From positions 1 to 64,000 of the forward strand of contig JARLJI010000013.1 of assembly GCA_031291295.1 (NCBI GenBank): DNA of 64,000 nucleotides, given 5' to 3'. Below the pieces are notes generated by a model. The model was not told where the DNA came from. It was given only the letters and a program-made list of their open reading frames with translations, and did not search any database. A program made the translations under genes and the position numbers. The stretch is from Rhodoferax sp. GTDB lineage: Bacteria; Pseudomonadota; Gammaproteobacteria; Burkholderiales; Burkholderiaceae_C. Shown in pieces: positions 10,725 through 19,379 of the stretch (within the stretch, counting starts at the first letter, position 1; each line of letters opens with the position of its first letter).

Positions 10725-12110
10725 ATGCCTGACGCCACCTTCATGCAACTGGCGCTGGCACAGGCCCGCGAGGCATCCAGCGCGGGCGAGGTGCCGGTCG
10801 GCGCTGTGGTGGTCAGGGACGGGCAGGTGATTGCCACGGGGCGCAACAGCCCGGTGAGCTCGCACGATCCGACCGCGCACGCCGAGGTCAACGCGCTGCG
10901 GGCCGCGGCGCAGGTGCTCGGCAACTACCGGCTCGACGGCTGCGAGCTGTTCGTCACGCTGGAGCCCTGCGCCATGTGCGCCGGCGCGATGCTGCACGCG
11001 CGGCTCAAGCGCGTGGTGTTCGGCGCGAGCGATCCCAAAACGGGCGCGGCCGGCTCGGTCGTCAACCTGTTTGCACAGGCGCTGCTCAATCACCAGACCG
11101 CGGTGCAGGGCGGGGTGCTGGCCGACGAATGCGGCACCCTGCTGCAGGATTTTTTTCAACGCAGGAGGCAAGCCATGCGTGATGACGCCGCAACCAGCCA
11201 CCCGCTGCGCGAGGATGCGCTGCGCACGCCCGATGAGCGCTTTGCGGGCCTGCCCGGCTATCCGTGGGCGCCGCACTACCTGAGCGATCTGCCGGCGCTG
11301 GCCGGGCTGCGCCTGCACTATCTGGACGAGGATCCCGGCGGCGCGCCGCTGACCTGGCTGTGCCTGCACGGCAACCCGACCTGGAGCTACCTGTACCGCA
11401 AGATGATCCCGGCGTTTACCGCAGCGGGGCACCGGGTCGTGGCGCCGGACCTGATCGGCTTTGGCAGGAGTGACAAACCGAAGAAGGAGGGCGCCCACAC
11501 GTTCAGCTGGCACCGTCAGGTGCTGCTGGAATTTGTCGAGCGGCTGGACCTGCGCAACATCGTGCTGGTGGTGCAGGACTGGGGCGGGCTGCTGGGCCTG
11601 ACCCTGCCGCTGGCGGCACCTGGGCGCTACCAGGGCCTGCTGGTGATGAACACCGCCCTGGGCACGGGCGATGTGCCGCTCAGCCCCGGTTTTGTCGCCT
11701 GGCGCGAGATGTGCGCCAAAAACCCCGAGTTCGACGTGGCCCGTTTGATCGCGCGCGGCAATCCGCAACTGAGCGCCGGGGAATGCGCCGCCTATAACGC
11801 ACCGCTCCCGGATCGCGGCCACCGCGCCGCGCTGCGCGCCTTCCCGCCGATGGTGCCCGAGTTCGAAGATTCCGACGGCGCGGCCATTTCGCGCGAGGCC
11901 CACGAGTTCTGGCAGAACCGCTGGACCGGCAAAACCTTCATGGCGGTGGGCGAGCAGGATCCAGTACTGGGCTTGCCGGTGATGCGCGGCCTGCAAAAGC
12001 TGATTCGCGGCTGCGGCGAGCCCCTGCTGCTGGCGCAGGCCGGACACTTTGTGCAAGAGCATGGCGAGCCGGTTGCGGCTGCGGCGATCGATTATTTCGC
12101 GCCGCGATAA
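10725..12110 (+). CDS. tadA: Fusion: tRNA adenosine(34) deaminase TadA + haloalkane-dehalogenase-type alpha/beta hydrolase
   Basis: A single 461-aa frame. Residues 1-148 are TadA, which makes inosine at tRNA wobble position 34: the zinc/catalytic motif HAE is at 52-54 and PCAMC at 81-85. It ends in the usual basic DFFQRRRQ helix. Residues 151-461 resemble DhlA-type haloalkane dehalogenases: oxyanion HGNPTW at 215-220, nucleophile Asp285 in VVQDWGG with Trp286, probable acid Asp412 in GEQDPVLG, and His441 in AGHFVQEHG. No stop separates the domains. An internal ATG at 11175 behind AGGAGG could also yield the hydrolase alone. True dehalogenase activity needs a second halide-binding Trp or Asn that I cannot assign with certainty. 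Confidence 0.9.
   Translation: MPDATFMQLALAQAREASSAGEVPVGAVVVRDGQVIATGRNSPVSSHDPTAHAEVNALRAAAQVLGNYRLDGCELFVTLEPCAMCAGAMLHARLKRVVFGASDPKTGAAGSVVNLFAQALLNHQTAVQGGVLADECGTLLQDFFQRRRQAMRDDAATSHPLREDALRTPDERFAGLPGYPWAPHYLSDLPALAGLRLHYLDEDPGGAPLTWLCLHGNPTWSYLYRKMIPAFTAAGHRVVAPDLIGFGRSDKPKKEGAHTFSWHRQVLLEFVERLDLRNIVLVVQDWGGLLGLTLPLAAPGRYQGLLVMNTALGTGDVPLSPGFVAWREMCAKNPEFDVARLIARGNPQLSAGECAAYNAPLPDRGHRAALRAFPPMVPEFEDSDGAAISREAHEFWQNRWTGKTFMAVGEQDPVLGLPVMRGLQKLIRGCGEPLLLAQAGHFVQEHGEPVAAAAIDYFAPR
11163..11177 (+). promoter_or_regulatory. Internal Shine-Dalgarno and in-frame ATG at the TadA/hydrolase border
   Basis: AGGAGG at 11163-11168 is followed after 6 nt by ATG 11175, in frame with the fusion (codon 151). 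This is the best ribosome site in the surrounding 3 kb, better than that of tadA itself, and sits exactly where a free hydrolase would begin (MRDDAATSHPLRED). Confidence 0.7.
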
Positions 12111-12120
12111 TCGCGTCTTC

Positions 12121-13125
12121 ATGAAAAAACACATCTACATTTACTCCCCCTCCGGTGCCGTGCGCGACAAGGCGGCCTTCAAGCGCGGCGTGGCCAGACT
12201 CAAGACCTTGGGCCATGAGGTGGAGGTCGACGCGGCGGCGCTGGCCAGCCATCTGCGTTTTGCCGGTGACGACGACACCCGGCTGGCGGCCATCCACCGG
12301 GCGGCGGCCAGCGGCGCGGATGTCGCGCTCATCACGCGGGGCGGCTATGGCCTCACGCGCCTGCTGCCGCGTATCAACTACAAGGCGCTCGGCAAGGCCA
12401 TTGACAAGGGCACGCAGTTTGTTGGCATGAGCGACTTCACGGCGCTGCAGATGGCGGTGCTGGCCAAGACCGGCAAGGTCACCTGGGCTGGCCCGGCGCT
12501 GTGCGAAGGTTTTGGCGCGAACGACAAGGCCGATGAGGCAGACGGCCATGGCCCCGGCAAAAGCCTTGGCCCCGACGACATCATGGAAGCGTGTTTCGAC
12601 GACATGATCACCGGCCAGGGGGAGGGGGCCGGCTGGCGCCAACTGCGCGAAGCCGCCCCGGCTGCTACGACTTCAGTAGCAGAAAAAGCACGACCATCAA
12701 TGGCTAGAGACACTTTTACCGTGAAACACGCGCTCCTTTGGGGCGGCAACCTGGCCGTTCTGTGTTCCCTGGTTGGCACGCCATTTCTGCCGCAGATCAA
12801 GGGCGGCATTTTGTTTCTCGAGGACGTGGCGGAACACCCTTACAGCATCGAGCGCATGCTCACGCAACTATTGCACGCGGGCATCCTGGGTGCTCAAAAG
12901 GCGATTGTTCTGGGGCAGTTCACCGAATACAAACTGGTGCCGCACGACAAGGGCTTCAAACTTCAAACGGTCGTGAATTGGCTACGCAGCCAGGTCAAAA
13001 TACCCGTTCTCACCAATTTGCCGTTTGGCCACGTGCCGACCAAGGTGTTGCTGCCGGTGGGCGCGCATGTGGAACTGGCCGTCGAAAGGCGCGACGCCTT
13101 CCTGCTGTGGGGCCATCACCACTGA
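12121..13125 (+). CDS. ldcA: LD-carboxypeptidase (peptidase S66, LdcA/MccF type)
   Basis: Cytoplasmic enzyme that removes the terminal D-Ala from muropeptide tetrapeptides during murein recycling. The nucleophile is Ser104 in VGMSDFT, preceded by the ITRGGYGLTRLLP block. The C-terminal part carries GNLAVL and the His of LPFGHVPTK, as expected for the Ser-His-Glu triad. The frame extends upstream into the preceding gene; I use ATG 12121, which gives the family start MKKHIYIYSPSG. Residues 182-200 are encoded by an interspersed element and lengthen the protein (334 aa). Confidence 0.93.
   Translation: MKKHIYIYSPSGAVRDKAAFKRGVARLKTLGHEVEVDAAALASHLRFAGDDDTRLAAIHRAAASGADVALITRGGYGLTRLLPRINYKALGKAIDKGTQFVGMSDFTALQMAVLAKTGKVTWAGPALCEGFGANDKADEADGHGPGKSLGPDDIMEACFDDMITGQGEGAGWRQLREAAPAATTSVAEKARPSMARDTFTVKHALLWGGNLAVLCSLVGTPFLPQIKGGILFLEDVAEHPYSIERMLTQLLHAGILGAQKAIVLGQFTEYKLVPHDKGFKLQTVVNWLRSQVKIPVLTNLPFGHVPTKVLLPVGAHVELAVERRDAFLLWGHHH
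12664..12720 (+). repeat. Interspersed ~60-bp element in ldcA (sense)
   Basis: GCTACGACTTCAGTAGCA, variable middle, TGGCTAGAGACACTTTT. It is in sense and in frame 1 (Ala-Thr-Thr-Ser-Val-Ala), placed in the linker before the second conserved half of the enzyme. Confidence 0.75.
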
Positions 13126-13167
13126 GCCGCGGTGAGCGAGCCCGCCAGCGTCGTGTGTGACGCCGAT

Positions 13168-13518
13168 TCAGTGCCTGAATTGATTGAGTGGGCTGACCCG
13201 CGAGGACAGTCCCCCGGGCAGCAGACCGTGGAACATCACGCTCAGTTGTTCGACTTGCTGCCGGGCCGAGGCTTCACCATGCAGGCTGGCCAGTGCTTCC
13301 ATGATCTCGCCACGCAAATACCACAAGCCCTGCACATCGCTGGCAAAACGCAGCTTGCGTATGGTCTGGGGAAAGCGCTCATCCCCGATCTCACCCAAGG
13401 CATCCAGCATGGCAAGGCGGATGCTTTCCATGCGCCCGGCAATGACCGATTTTGACGTTCGGGCCGGCCGGCCCAGCATGCCATGCATGCCGAAAAATCT
13501 CAACGCTAATTGACGCAT
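13168..13518 (-). CDS. Conserved-looking hypothetical protein
   Basis: A 116-aa soluble, helical protein that I cannot assign to a family. It has a central charged helix (SIRLAMLDALGEIGDERFPQ-like), a WYLRGEIMEALA segment and a C-terminal HGLLPGGLSSRV tail. The ATG at 13518 has TTGGAG 6 nt upstream, better than upstream in-frame codons. GC content and codon use fit the chromosome, so it is probably a real gene. It converges on ldcA; a 6-bp hairpin with a 3-nt loop (ATTCAG/CTGAAT, 13166-13180) covers its stop codon. Confidence 0.6.
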   Translation of the reverse strand: MRQLALRFFGMHGMLGRPARTSKSVIAGRMESIRLAMLDALGEIGDERFPQTIRKLRFASDVQGLWYLRGEIMEALASLHGEASARQQVEQLSVMFHGLLPGGLSSRVSPLNQFRH

Positions 13519-13865
13519 TCTGTACTCCAACGATCGAGTAAATTTATTTGTGCTACTACGGTAAAGCCACCGACGCCCGAAGGCAAGGGGGATACCACCG
13601 CAATAGTTATTAAATAACAACAATCAAATCAACAAGTTAACGAATGTGTCGAATGTATTTTCTGATGATTGATGCTTTTGACCTACTGGGAGGTATCCAG
13701 TCACTACTTATCCCATAATTGCACTTTATGGAGCATTTAAACGCCATGACAACCCGTTCCTTCGCACTACATCAATTCAAACCCCTGCAATTCAAGGCAA
13801 CCCGAGTCGGCCTGAATGCCCTAAACTAATTAGTAACAATCGTTTAAAAGTCCGATATCCATTGC
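13519..13865. other. AT-rich divergent intergenic region
   Basis: 347 bp without a gene, clearly lower in GC than its surroundings. It separates the minus-strand hypothetical from the cyclase gene. It contains the palindrome GTTATTAAATAAC (13606-13618) in the part facing the hypothetical gene, TTGACC at 13679 and several TAAT-rich -10-like segments near the cyclase start. No promoter can be fixed with confidence. Confidence 0.5.
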
Positions 13866-14822
13866 ATGGATGCCCCAACCACCGTCGTTTTTGCTGACTT
13901 GACCGGGAGCACTGGCGTTTTCGAAACGCTGGGCAATACCAAAGCCACTCAAGCCATCACCCGCTTGACGCATTGGATCGGACAGGTGTGCGAGGCCCAT
14001 TCAGGCCGTGTCGTCAAGACGCTGGGGGACGGCGTGCTGGCCGTGTTTCCCGAAGGCAGCCGGGCGGTTGCCGCCGTGGTCGAGATGCAGCGCGTGCACC
14101 AAAACCGCATCAAGACCTGGCCTGCCAATCTGCGCATGCGCCTGCAGGTAGGGGTGGCATGTGGCGAAATTGTTGAAATCAATGGCGACTGCTATGGCGA
14201 CGCCGTGAACGTGGCCTCGCGGTTGAGCGATATGTCGGGCGCTGACCAGATTTGGGCCACCGATACCGTGATCCAGCAGCTGTCGCCCAAAGACGTGCGC
14301 TTTCGCAGCCTGGGGCCGATCAATCTCAAGGGCAAGGCCGAGGCCCGCGTGATCTACCGTATCGAGTGGCAATCCGAAGTGGCGACCGATTTTCTGACCA
14401 TCGCCGGAGCCCTTGAGCAGACTGCGTCGCCCAGCGACGCCGTGCCGGGCCAGATCGATTTGTCGTGGCTGGATGTCAACGCCTCATTCAACGCATCGGC
14501 TCTGCCCATTCACATCGGCCGCGTGGCCGAGGCCGATTTCGTGATCAATGACCCGCGCGTGTCGCGCCTGCACGCCAAAATCGAATGGCGACAGGGCGCA
14601 TTTGTGCTGGCGGACATCAGCAGTTACGGCACCTGGGTGCGCTTTACCTCCAATGGCACGGATGCCCCCACCGAATTGCCGCTGCGCCGCCAGGAGTGCG
14701 TGTTGCTGGGCGCTGGCGAGATGGCGCTGGGCGCACCGTTCAGTGACTTCACGGTGCCGACCGTCGCCTTTCACCTGTCAGCCGGCGTGGTCGCCTTGGC
14801 CCGTCGCGGCGTCCGGGCCTGA
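13866..14822 (+). CDS. Class III adenylate/guanylate cyclase with C-terminal FHA domain
   Basis: 318 aa. Residues 1-165 are a class III nucleotide cyclase: metal Asp11 in VVFADLTGST and Asp55 in KTLGDGV, substrate-selecting Lys51, and transition-state Asn115/Arg119 in GDAVNVASRL. The catalytic set is complete, so it is probably active, and Lys51 favours ATP. Residues about 214-280 form an FHA phosphothreonine-binding domain (IGR at 217-219, SRLH at 233-236, SYGTW at 253-257). There is no membrane segment. The pairing suggests cyclic-nucleotide output governed by Ser/Thr kinase signalling, but no kinase gene is in the window. Confidence 0.92.
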   Translation: MDAPTTVVFADLTGSTGVFETLGNTKATQAITRLTHWIGQVCEAHSGRVVKTLGDGVLAVFPEGSRAVAAVVEMQRVHQNRIKTWPANLRMRLQVGVACGEIVEINGDCYGDAVNVASRLSDMSGADQIWATDTVIQQLSPKDVRFRSLGPINLKGKAEARVIYRIEWQSEVATDFLTIAGALEQTASPSDAVPGQIDLSWLDVNASFNASALPIHIGRVAEADFVINDPRVSRLHAKIEWRQGAFVLADISSYGTWVRFTSNGTDAPTELPLRRQECVLLGAGEMALGAPFSDFTVPTVAFHLSAGVVALARRGVRA

Positions 14823-14849
14823 CCCGGACCATTTCCTGGAAGCGACAAA

Positions 14850-17357
14850 ATGACCTGGTTGAAACGCTCTGCCTGGGCGCTGGTGGGGCTGCTCCTTTTG
14901 CTGGCCGTGGCCGCGGGCATCTATGCCTGGCGGACTTTTCCGCAACTCGACGGTGAGCTGAAAACCCCCGGCCTGGCTGCTACCGTCACGGTGCAACGCG
15001 ACGGCGCCGATGTGACCCACATCAAGGCCGAATCGGCGCGCGATGCCTGGTTTGCGCTCGGCTACGTGCATGCGCAAGAGCGCGGCTGGCAGCTGGAGTT
15101 CAACCGCCGTGTCATGCACGGCGAGTTGTCGCAAGTGCTGGGGCCGGCCACGCTGGAGACCGACAAGCTGCTGCGTACGCTCGGCATCATGCGCGCGGCC
15201 CGGGCGCAGTTGGCGGGCTTGCCGGCAGAGGCCAAAGAATCGCTGCAGGCGTACAGCGACGGCATCAACGCGTTTTACGCCAACACCTCGCAGGCGCTGA
15301 GCCCCGAGTTCCAGATCCTGGGTGTGCGTCCGGACGGTAGGTCGGGGCCGGCCTGGACGCCTGAGGACAGCGTGGGCTGGTCGATCATGATGGCGCTCGA
15401 TCTGGGCGGCAACTGGGGCACCGAGTTTGCCCGCTTGTCCGCTGCCAAAGTGTTGAGCACCGAGCATTTGTGGCAACTGTTTCCACCCGATCCCGGCGAG
15501 CCGCCGGCCTCCAAAACGGACCTGGCCAAGCTGTATGCCGACCTTGGTGTGTATCGCGCCGAGGCGCCGGCCGCTACGAAATCAGTAGCTGATAGCCAAG
15601 GCTCCGTAAGGGCAGAAGGCATTTTTTATTCAAAATTCTCGGCGGGCCTGCAGCAATGGGCGGCTGATTTTTCGCAGAGCGCCGGCACCGTCGAAGGCAA
15701 GGGCAGCAACAACTGGGTGGTGGCCGGCACGCACAGCGCCAGCGGCAAACCACTGCTCGCCAATGACCCGCACTTGGGTTTGAGTGCGCCGGCCATCTGG
15801 TACTTTGCCGGACTGCAGGCGCCCGGATTGAACGTGATCGGGGCCACGCTGCCGGGTTTGCCGTTCGTGGTGCTGGGCCGCACCGACAAGGTGGCCTGGG
15901 GCTTCACCAACACCGGCCCGGACGTGCAGGACTTGTACCTGGAGCAGATCAACCCCGCCAATCCAAAGCAATACCGCACGCCGGACGTGGACGGCCAGCC
16001 GGTCTGGGCCGACTTCCAGACCCGCACCGAAGTCATCAAGGTTAAGAACCAGCCGGATGTCCTGCTTGCGGTGCGCGAGACGCGCCACGGCCCGGTGCTC
16101 AGCGACGCGCAACAGGCCTACGCGGGATTGCTGGATTTGGGCAAGTACGCGGTGGCACTGCGCTGGAGCGCGCTCGACGCCGACAACCGGACCCTGGAGG
16201 CCGGCGTCAAGGCCAACCAGGCCCAATCGGTCGACGAGCTGCTCAAGGCCTACGCCGACAACCACTCGCCCATGCAAAACGTGGTGATGGCCGATGTTGG
16301 CGGAAACGTGGCGTACAAGGCCATCGGCAAGGTGCCGCTGCGCCGCCCCGACAACGACATCATGGGCGTGGCGCCGTCGCCCGGCTGGCTCGCCAAATAC
16401 GACTGGGCTGGCTGGATCCCCGCCAGTGAGACACCGCAGGCCAGTGCCGCGCAGATCGACGCGAAGGGCTGGTACGCCAGTGCCAATCAGCGCATCACGC
16501 CACCCAGCTATCCCTACTTCATGGGGCAGGACTGGGTGGTGCCGTACCGCTTCGACCGCATCGAACAATTGCTGGCCGCCACACCCAAACACGATGTGGC
16601 CAGCATGGAAAAAATCCAGGGCGACCAGCTGTCGCTGGCCACGCAGAAACTGCTGCCTTATCTGCAAAAGACGGTATCGACGCATCCGCTGGCCGGTGCG
16701 GCGCAGGAGCAACTAAAAACCTTCGACAGCACGATACGCGCCGACAGTTCGGCGGCGCTGATTTTTGCGGTGTGGGCCGATGAACTCACGCGCGGCCTGA
16801 TCGCGCCCAAGCTGGGGCAGGCGCGCTTTGCCGCGATGTACGGCAAGCGCAACTTTCGCGCCACCGTCGAAGATGTGCTGCTGCACAACGACGCTTGGTG
16901 GTGCGCGCCGCAGACATGCCGGGCGCAATCTGGTGCCGCGCTGACGCGCGCGCTCGATCGGCTGCAAGCCTTGTATGGCACCGACGTGGCGAAATGGCAA
17001 TGGGGCGACGCGCACCCGGCCGTGAGCACGCATCGCCCGTTTGGCAGCGTGGCGCTGCTCGCGCCCTTCTTCGACGTCACGGTGCCGACCGGCGGCGACA
17101 CCTACACCGTCAATGTGGGACAGTACTGGGCCAACGAAGAAAAGATGCCGTTTGCGAGTCGCCACGCGGCCTCGCTGCGCGCTGTATACGACTTGTCGAA
17201 CCTGGAAAATTCACAATTCATCTACCAGACGGGGCAGAGCGGGCTGGTGTTCTCGGAGCGTTACCGCGACATGCGCGCGGCCTGGGCCGGTGTGCAATAC
17301 CGGCCGCTGCAGATGAATCCGCCCGAGATTCGTCATAGCCTGGTCATGACGCCTTGA
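14850..17357 (+). CDS. Penicillin acylase-family (peptidase S45) Ntn-hydrolase
   Basis: An 835-aa precursor with an N-terminal hydrophobic signal or anchor (residues 5-26). It is expected to self-cleave into alpha and beta chains before Ser286 (GKG/SNNWVV), the N-terminal nucleophile. The downstream LLANDPHLGLSAPAIWY and GRTDKVAWGFTNTGPDVQDLY blocks are diagnostic. Family members hydrolyse penicillins, acyl-homoserine lactones or other amides; the substrate cannot be read from sequence. Residues 242-261, in the spacer before the cleavage site, come from an interspersed element. An aGGAAG-type ribosome site precedes the ATG. Confidence 0.93.
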   Translation: MTWLKRSAWALVGLLLLLAVAAGIYAWRTFPQLDGELKTPGLAATVTVQRDGADVTHIKAESARDAWFALGYVHAQERGWQLEFNRRVMHGELSQVLGPATLETDKLLRTLGIMRAARAQLAGLPAEAKESLQAYSDGINAFYANTSQALSPEFQILGVRPDGRSGPAWTPEDSVGWSIMMALDLGGNWGTEFARLSAAKVLSTEHLWQLFPPDPGEPPASKTDLAKLYADLGVYRAEAPAATKSVADSQGSVRAEGIFYSKFSAGLQQWAADFSQSAGTVEGKGSNNWVVAGTHSASGKPLLANDPHLGLSAPAIWYFAGLQAPGLNVIGATLPGLPFVVLGRTDKVAWGFTNTGPDVQDLYLEQINPANPKQYRTPDVDGQPVWADFQTRTEVIKVKNQPDVLLAVRETRHGPVLSDAQQAYAGLLDLGKYAVALRWSALDADNRTLEAGVKANQAQSVDELLKAYADNHSPMQNVVMADVGGNVAYKAIGKVPLRRPDNDIMGVAPSPGWLAKYDWAGWIPASETPQASAAQIDAKGWYASANQRITPPSYPYFMGQDWVVPYRFDRIEQLLAATPKHDVASMEKIQGDQLSLATQKLLPYLQKTVSTHPLAGAAQEQLKTFDSTIRADSSAALIFAVWADELTRGLIAPKLGQARFAAMYGKRNFRATVEDVLLHNDAWWCAPQTCRAQSGAALTRALDRLQALYGTDVAKWQWGDAHPAVSTHRPFGSVALLAPFFDVTVPTGGDTYTVNVGQYWANEEKMPFASRHAASLRAVYDLSNLENSQFIYQTGQSGLVFSERYRDMRAAWAGVQYRPLQMNPPEIRHSLVMTP
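15573..15631 (+). repeat. Interspersed ~60-bp element in the penicillin acylase gene (sense)
   Basis: GCTACGAAATCAGTAGCT, variable middle, AAGGGCAGAAGGCATTTTTT. It is in sense and in frame 1 (Ala-Thr-Lys-Ser-Val-Ala), inside the propeptide/spacer region where extra residues should be harmless. Confidence 0.8.
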
Positions 17358-17384
17358 ACCACGAACGGCACCCGGTTCGATAGC

Positions 17385-19088
17385 GTGATCACGAATCTAC
17401 CCAGCCAGGCCATCCGCCCACGCGGTGTCTCCCTCTCTGCCGATTCGATGGCGGGTTTGTGCGTCGCCAGCGTCTTGCTGCCGCAAGCGGTCGCGTATGC
17501 GGCCATTGCGCATCTTGGCATTCAACACGCCATCATTGCGTTGCTGGTGGGCCTGGTTTGCTATGCGGCGCTTGGCGGCAGCCGCTTCGCCGTGGTGGCA
17601 CCCACGTCGTCAACCGCGGCCTTGCTGGCGGCGGCCGTGCTCTCGCTGAGTCCTGCGGGAGCAGGTAACGGCAACGGATTGGCCATGGCACTCGTCATCA
17701 TGACCGGCGCCGGCTTATTGATCCTGGCCAGTGCCCGGCTCGGCCGGCTGTCGGCCTTCATTTCGCGTCCGGTGCTTCACGGGTTTTCGTTCGGGCTGTC
17801 GTTGACCATCATCATCAACCAGTTGCCAGCCATCGTCGGCATCACCGCCAACACCTCGGAGCCGCTGCGGCTGCTACCCGAGTTGCTGGCGCAGGCAGGC
17901 CATTGGGCGTGGTGGAGCGTGGCGGTCGGCTGCGGCACGCTGGCCCTGTTGCTGGCGCTGCAGCGCTGGCCCAAGCTGCCCGGCGGGGCCATCGTGATGG
18001 TCCTGGGCATCGGCCTGGCCTACGCGGTTGACCTTGGCTCGCGGCACGTCGTCACGGTCGGCCCCGTGGTGCTGGGCCTGCCAACCTTCGCACTGCCCAG
18101 GTTGCCACTGGACGCCTGGCTGCGCACGGGCGAATTGGCGTGCGGCTTGCTGGTCATTGTTTTTGCGGAATCCTGGGGCAGCATTCGCAGCATCGCGTTG
18201 CACCATGGCGATGCGGTAGAGCCCAACCGGGAGTTGCTTGCCTTGGGCGCGTCGAACCTTATTTCCGGCTTGTTGCAGGGGATGCCTGTTGGCGCCGGCC
18301 TTTCGGCGAGCACGGTCAACGAGGCTGCCGGAGCACAAAGCAAATGGGCTGGCGTGATTGCGGCACTGCTGGTGCTGTTGCTGGTGCTGTTTGGCAAACC
18401 CCTGATCGAGCATATTCCCGGCCCGGTGCTCGCCGCGACCGTGATCAGCGCCTTGATGCATTCACTCAATCCCAAACCGCTGCTGGACCTTTGGCGCGTG
18501 AATCGGGATCAATACCTGGCGCTGGCGGCCGTGGCCGCGGTGCTGGTGTTTGGTTTGCTGCATGGCATGCTGATTGCCATCGCGCTGTCGCTGGCTTCGG
18601 CCATACGCACGTTCAGCAACCCGGTTGTCAGGGAGTTGGCTGAGCTGGGCGAAACGCGCAACTATGTCGATCGCGAGAACCACCCCGATGCCCGGCTGCA
18701 CGACAAAATAGCGATCCTGCGCCCGGAGGAGCCGCTTTTCTTTGCCAGCGTCGAAGGGGTTCTGGTGGAGGCACGCAAGAGGCTGGAGGCGCGCGCCGAT
18801 GTCGCGGTACTGGTGATCAGCCTGGAGCAAAGCGCGGACCTGGACAGTACCGCGGCGGAATGCCTGGTGGAGCTGGCGCATGTGCTCAAGCGCCGCGGGC
18901 ACACGCTGTTGCTGGCGCGGGTGAAAGACCCGGTGCTCCAACTGCTGCTGCAGATGGAGCAGCAGTTGTTTCAGGGCCGGCTGTTCTGGAGCGTCGCCGA
19001 TGCTGTGGAGAGCGCCACCCAGCTGTTAAAGGACAAGCAGGTATTGAACGTCGGCGCCCCGCTGATGTCCCCGGGGGAGGGGGGCTGA
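17385..19088 (+). CDS. SulP-family anion transporter with STAS domain
   Basis: A 567-aa inner-membrane permease with about 11-14 hydrophobic helices. The N-terminal SulP signature lies around ASVLLPQAVAYAAIAHLG and the VVAPTSSTAALLAA segment that forms part of the anion site. A cytoplasmic C-terminal STAS domain covers about residues 440-550 (VLVISLEQSADLDSTAAECL). Substrates of the family include sulfate, bicarbonate and dicarboxylates. The start is uncertain: GTG 17385 has no Shine-Dalgarno, and ATG 17448 is an alternative but would cut into the first helix. Confidence 0.9.
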   Translation: MITNLPSQAIRPRGVSLSADSMAGLCVASVLLPQAVAYAAIAHLGIQHAIIALLVGLVCYAALGGSRFAVVAPTSSTAALLAAAVLSLSPAGAGNGNGLAMALVIMTGAGLLILASARLGRLSAFISRPVLHGFSFGLSLTIIINQLPAIVGITANTSEPLRLLPELLAQAGHWAWWSVAVGCGTLALLLALQRWPKLPGGAIVMVLGIGLAYAVDLGSRHVVTVGPVVLGLPTFALPRLPLDAWLRTGELACGLLVIVFAESWGSIRSIALHHGDAVEPNRELLALGASNLISGLLQGMPVGAGLSASTVNEAAGAQSKWAGVIAALLVLLLVLFGKPLIEHIPGPVLAATVISALMHSLNPKPLLDLWRVNRDQYLALAAVAAVLVFGLLHGMLIAIALSLASAIRTFSNPVVRELAELGETRNYVDRENHPDARLHDKIAILRPEEPLFFASVEGVLVEARKRLEARADVAVLVISLEQSADLDSTAAECLVELAHVLKRRGHTLLLARVKDPVLQLLLQMEQQLFQGRLFWSVADAVESATQLLKDKQVLNVGAPLMSPGEGG

Positions 19089-19089
19089 C

Positions 19090-19106
19090 GCCAATGCCTG
19101 ATTGGC
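19090..19106. terminator. Small hairpin after the SulP gene
   Basis: GCCAAT and ATTGGC with a 5-nt loop directly follow the stop codon. There is no T-run, so terminator activity is doubtful. Confidence 0.25.
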
Positions 19107-19170
19107 AGGGGCGGGGAGGGCCCCAGTCCTGGCGATGATGTCAGGGGGCCATGATTATCATTTTTCACTG

Positions 19171-19329
19171 TGACAGTATTGTGAAATACGCGCAGTCATT
19201 TTTCTGCTGTCACCCCGAGTCGCAAGCTGTGAGCCGACGTCCCCACTCGTTCTTGTCACGAGATTGACATACCACGGTGTCGGAGGATTTGACATCCAGC
19301 GGTCAGCTCGCGTTGTCATATTTTTGACA
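19171..19329 (+). promoter_or_regulatory. Array of TGTCA/TGACA sites upstream of the PEP-CTERM gene
   Basis: Seven copies of the pentamer TGTCA or its complement TGACA occur at 19171, 19208, 19254, 19265, 19290, 19314 and 19325. Two pairs form identical palindromes TGTCA-N6-TGACA (19254-19269 and 19314-19329) with centres exactly 60 bp apart. They lie about 50-210 bp before a sigma-54-like promoter, the position expected for an enhancer-binding activator. Confidence 0.7.
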
Positions 19330-19379
19330 TGCGGAAAAACGCCTCGCCGGTTGCGGTCTTCCTCGCAGCACGCGATAAA

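Noticed and set aside
11150-11156. Frameshift at the 7-T run in the tadA fusion
   Set aside because: The present frame keeps the usual TadA C-terminal helix and continues into an intact hydrolase; one extra T would instead give a short odd tail. Kept only as a point to resequence.
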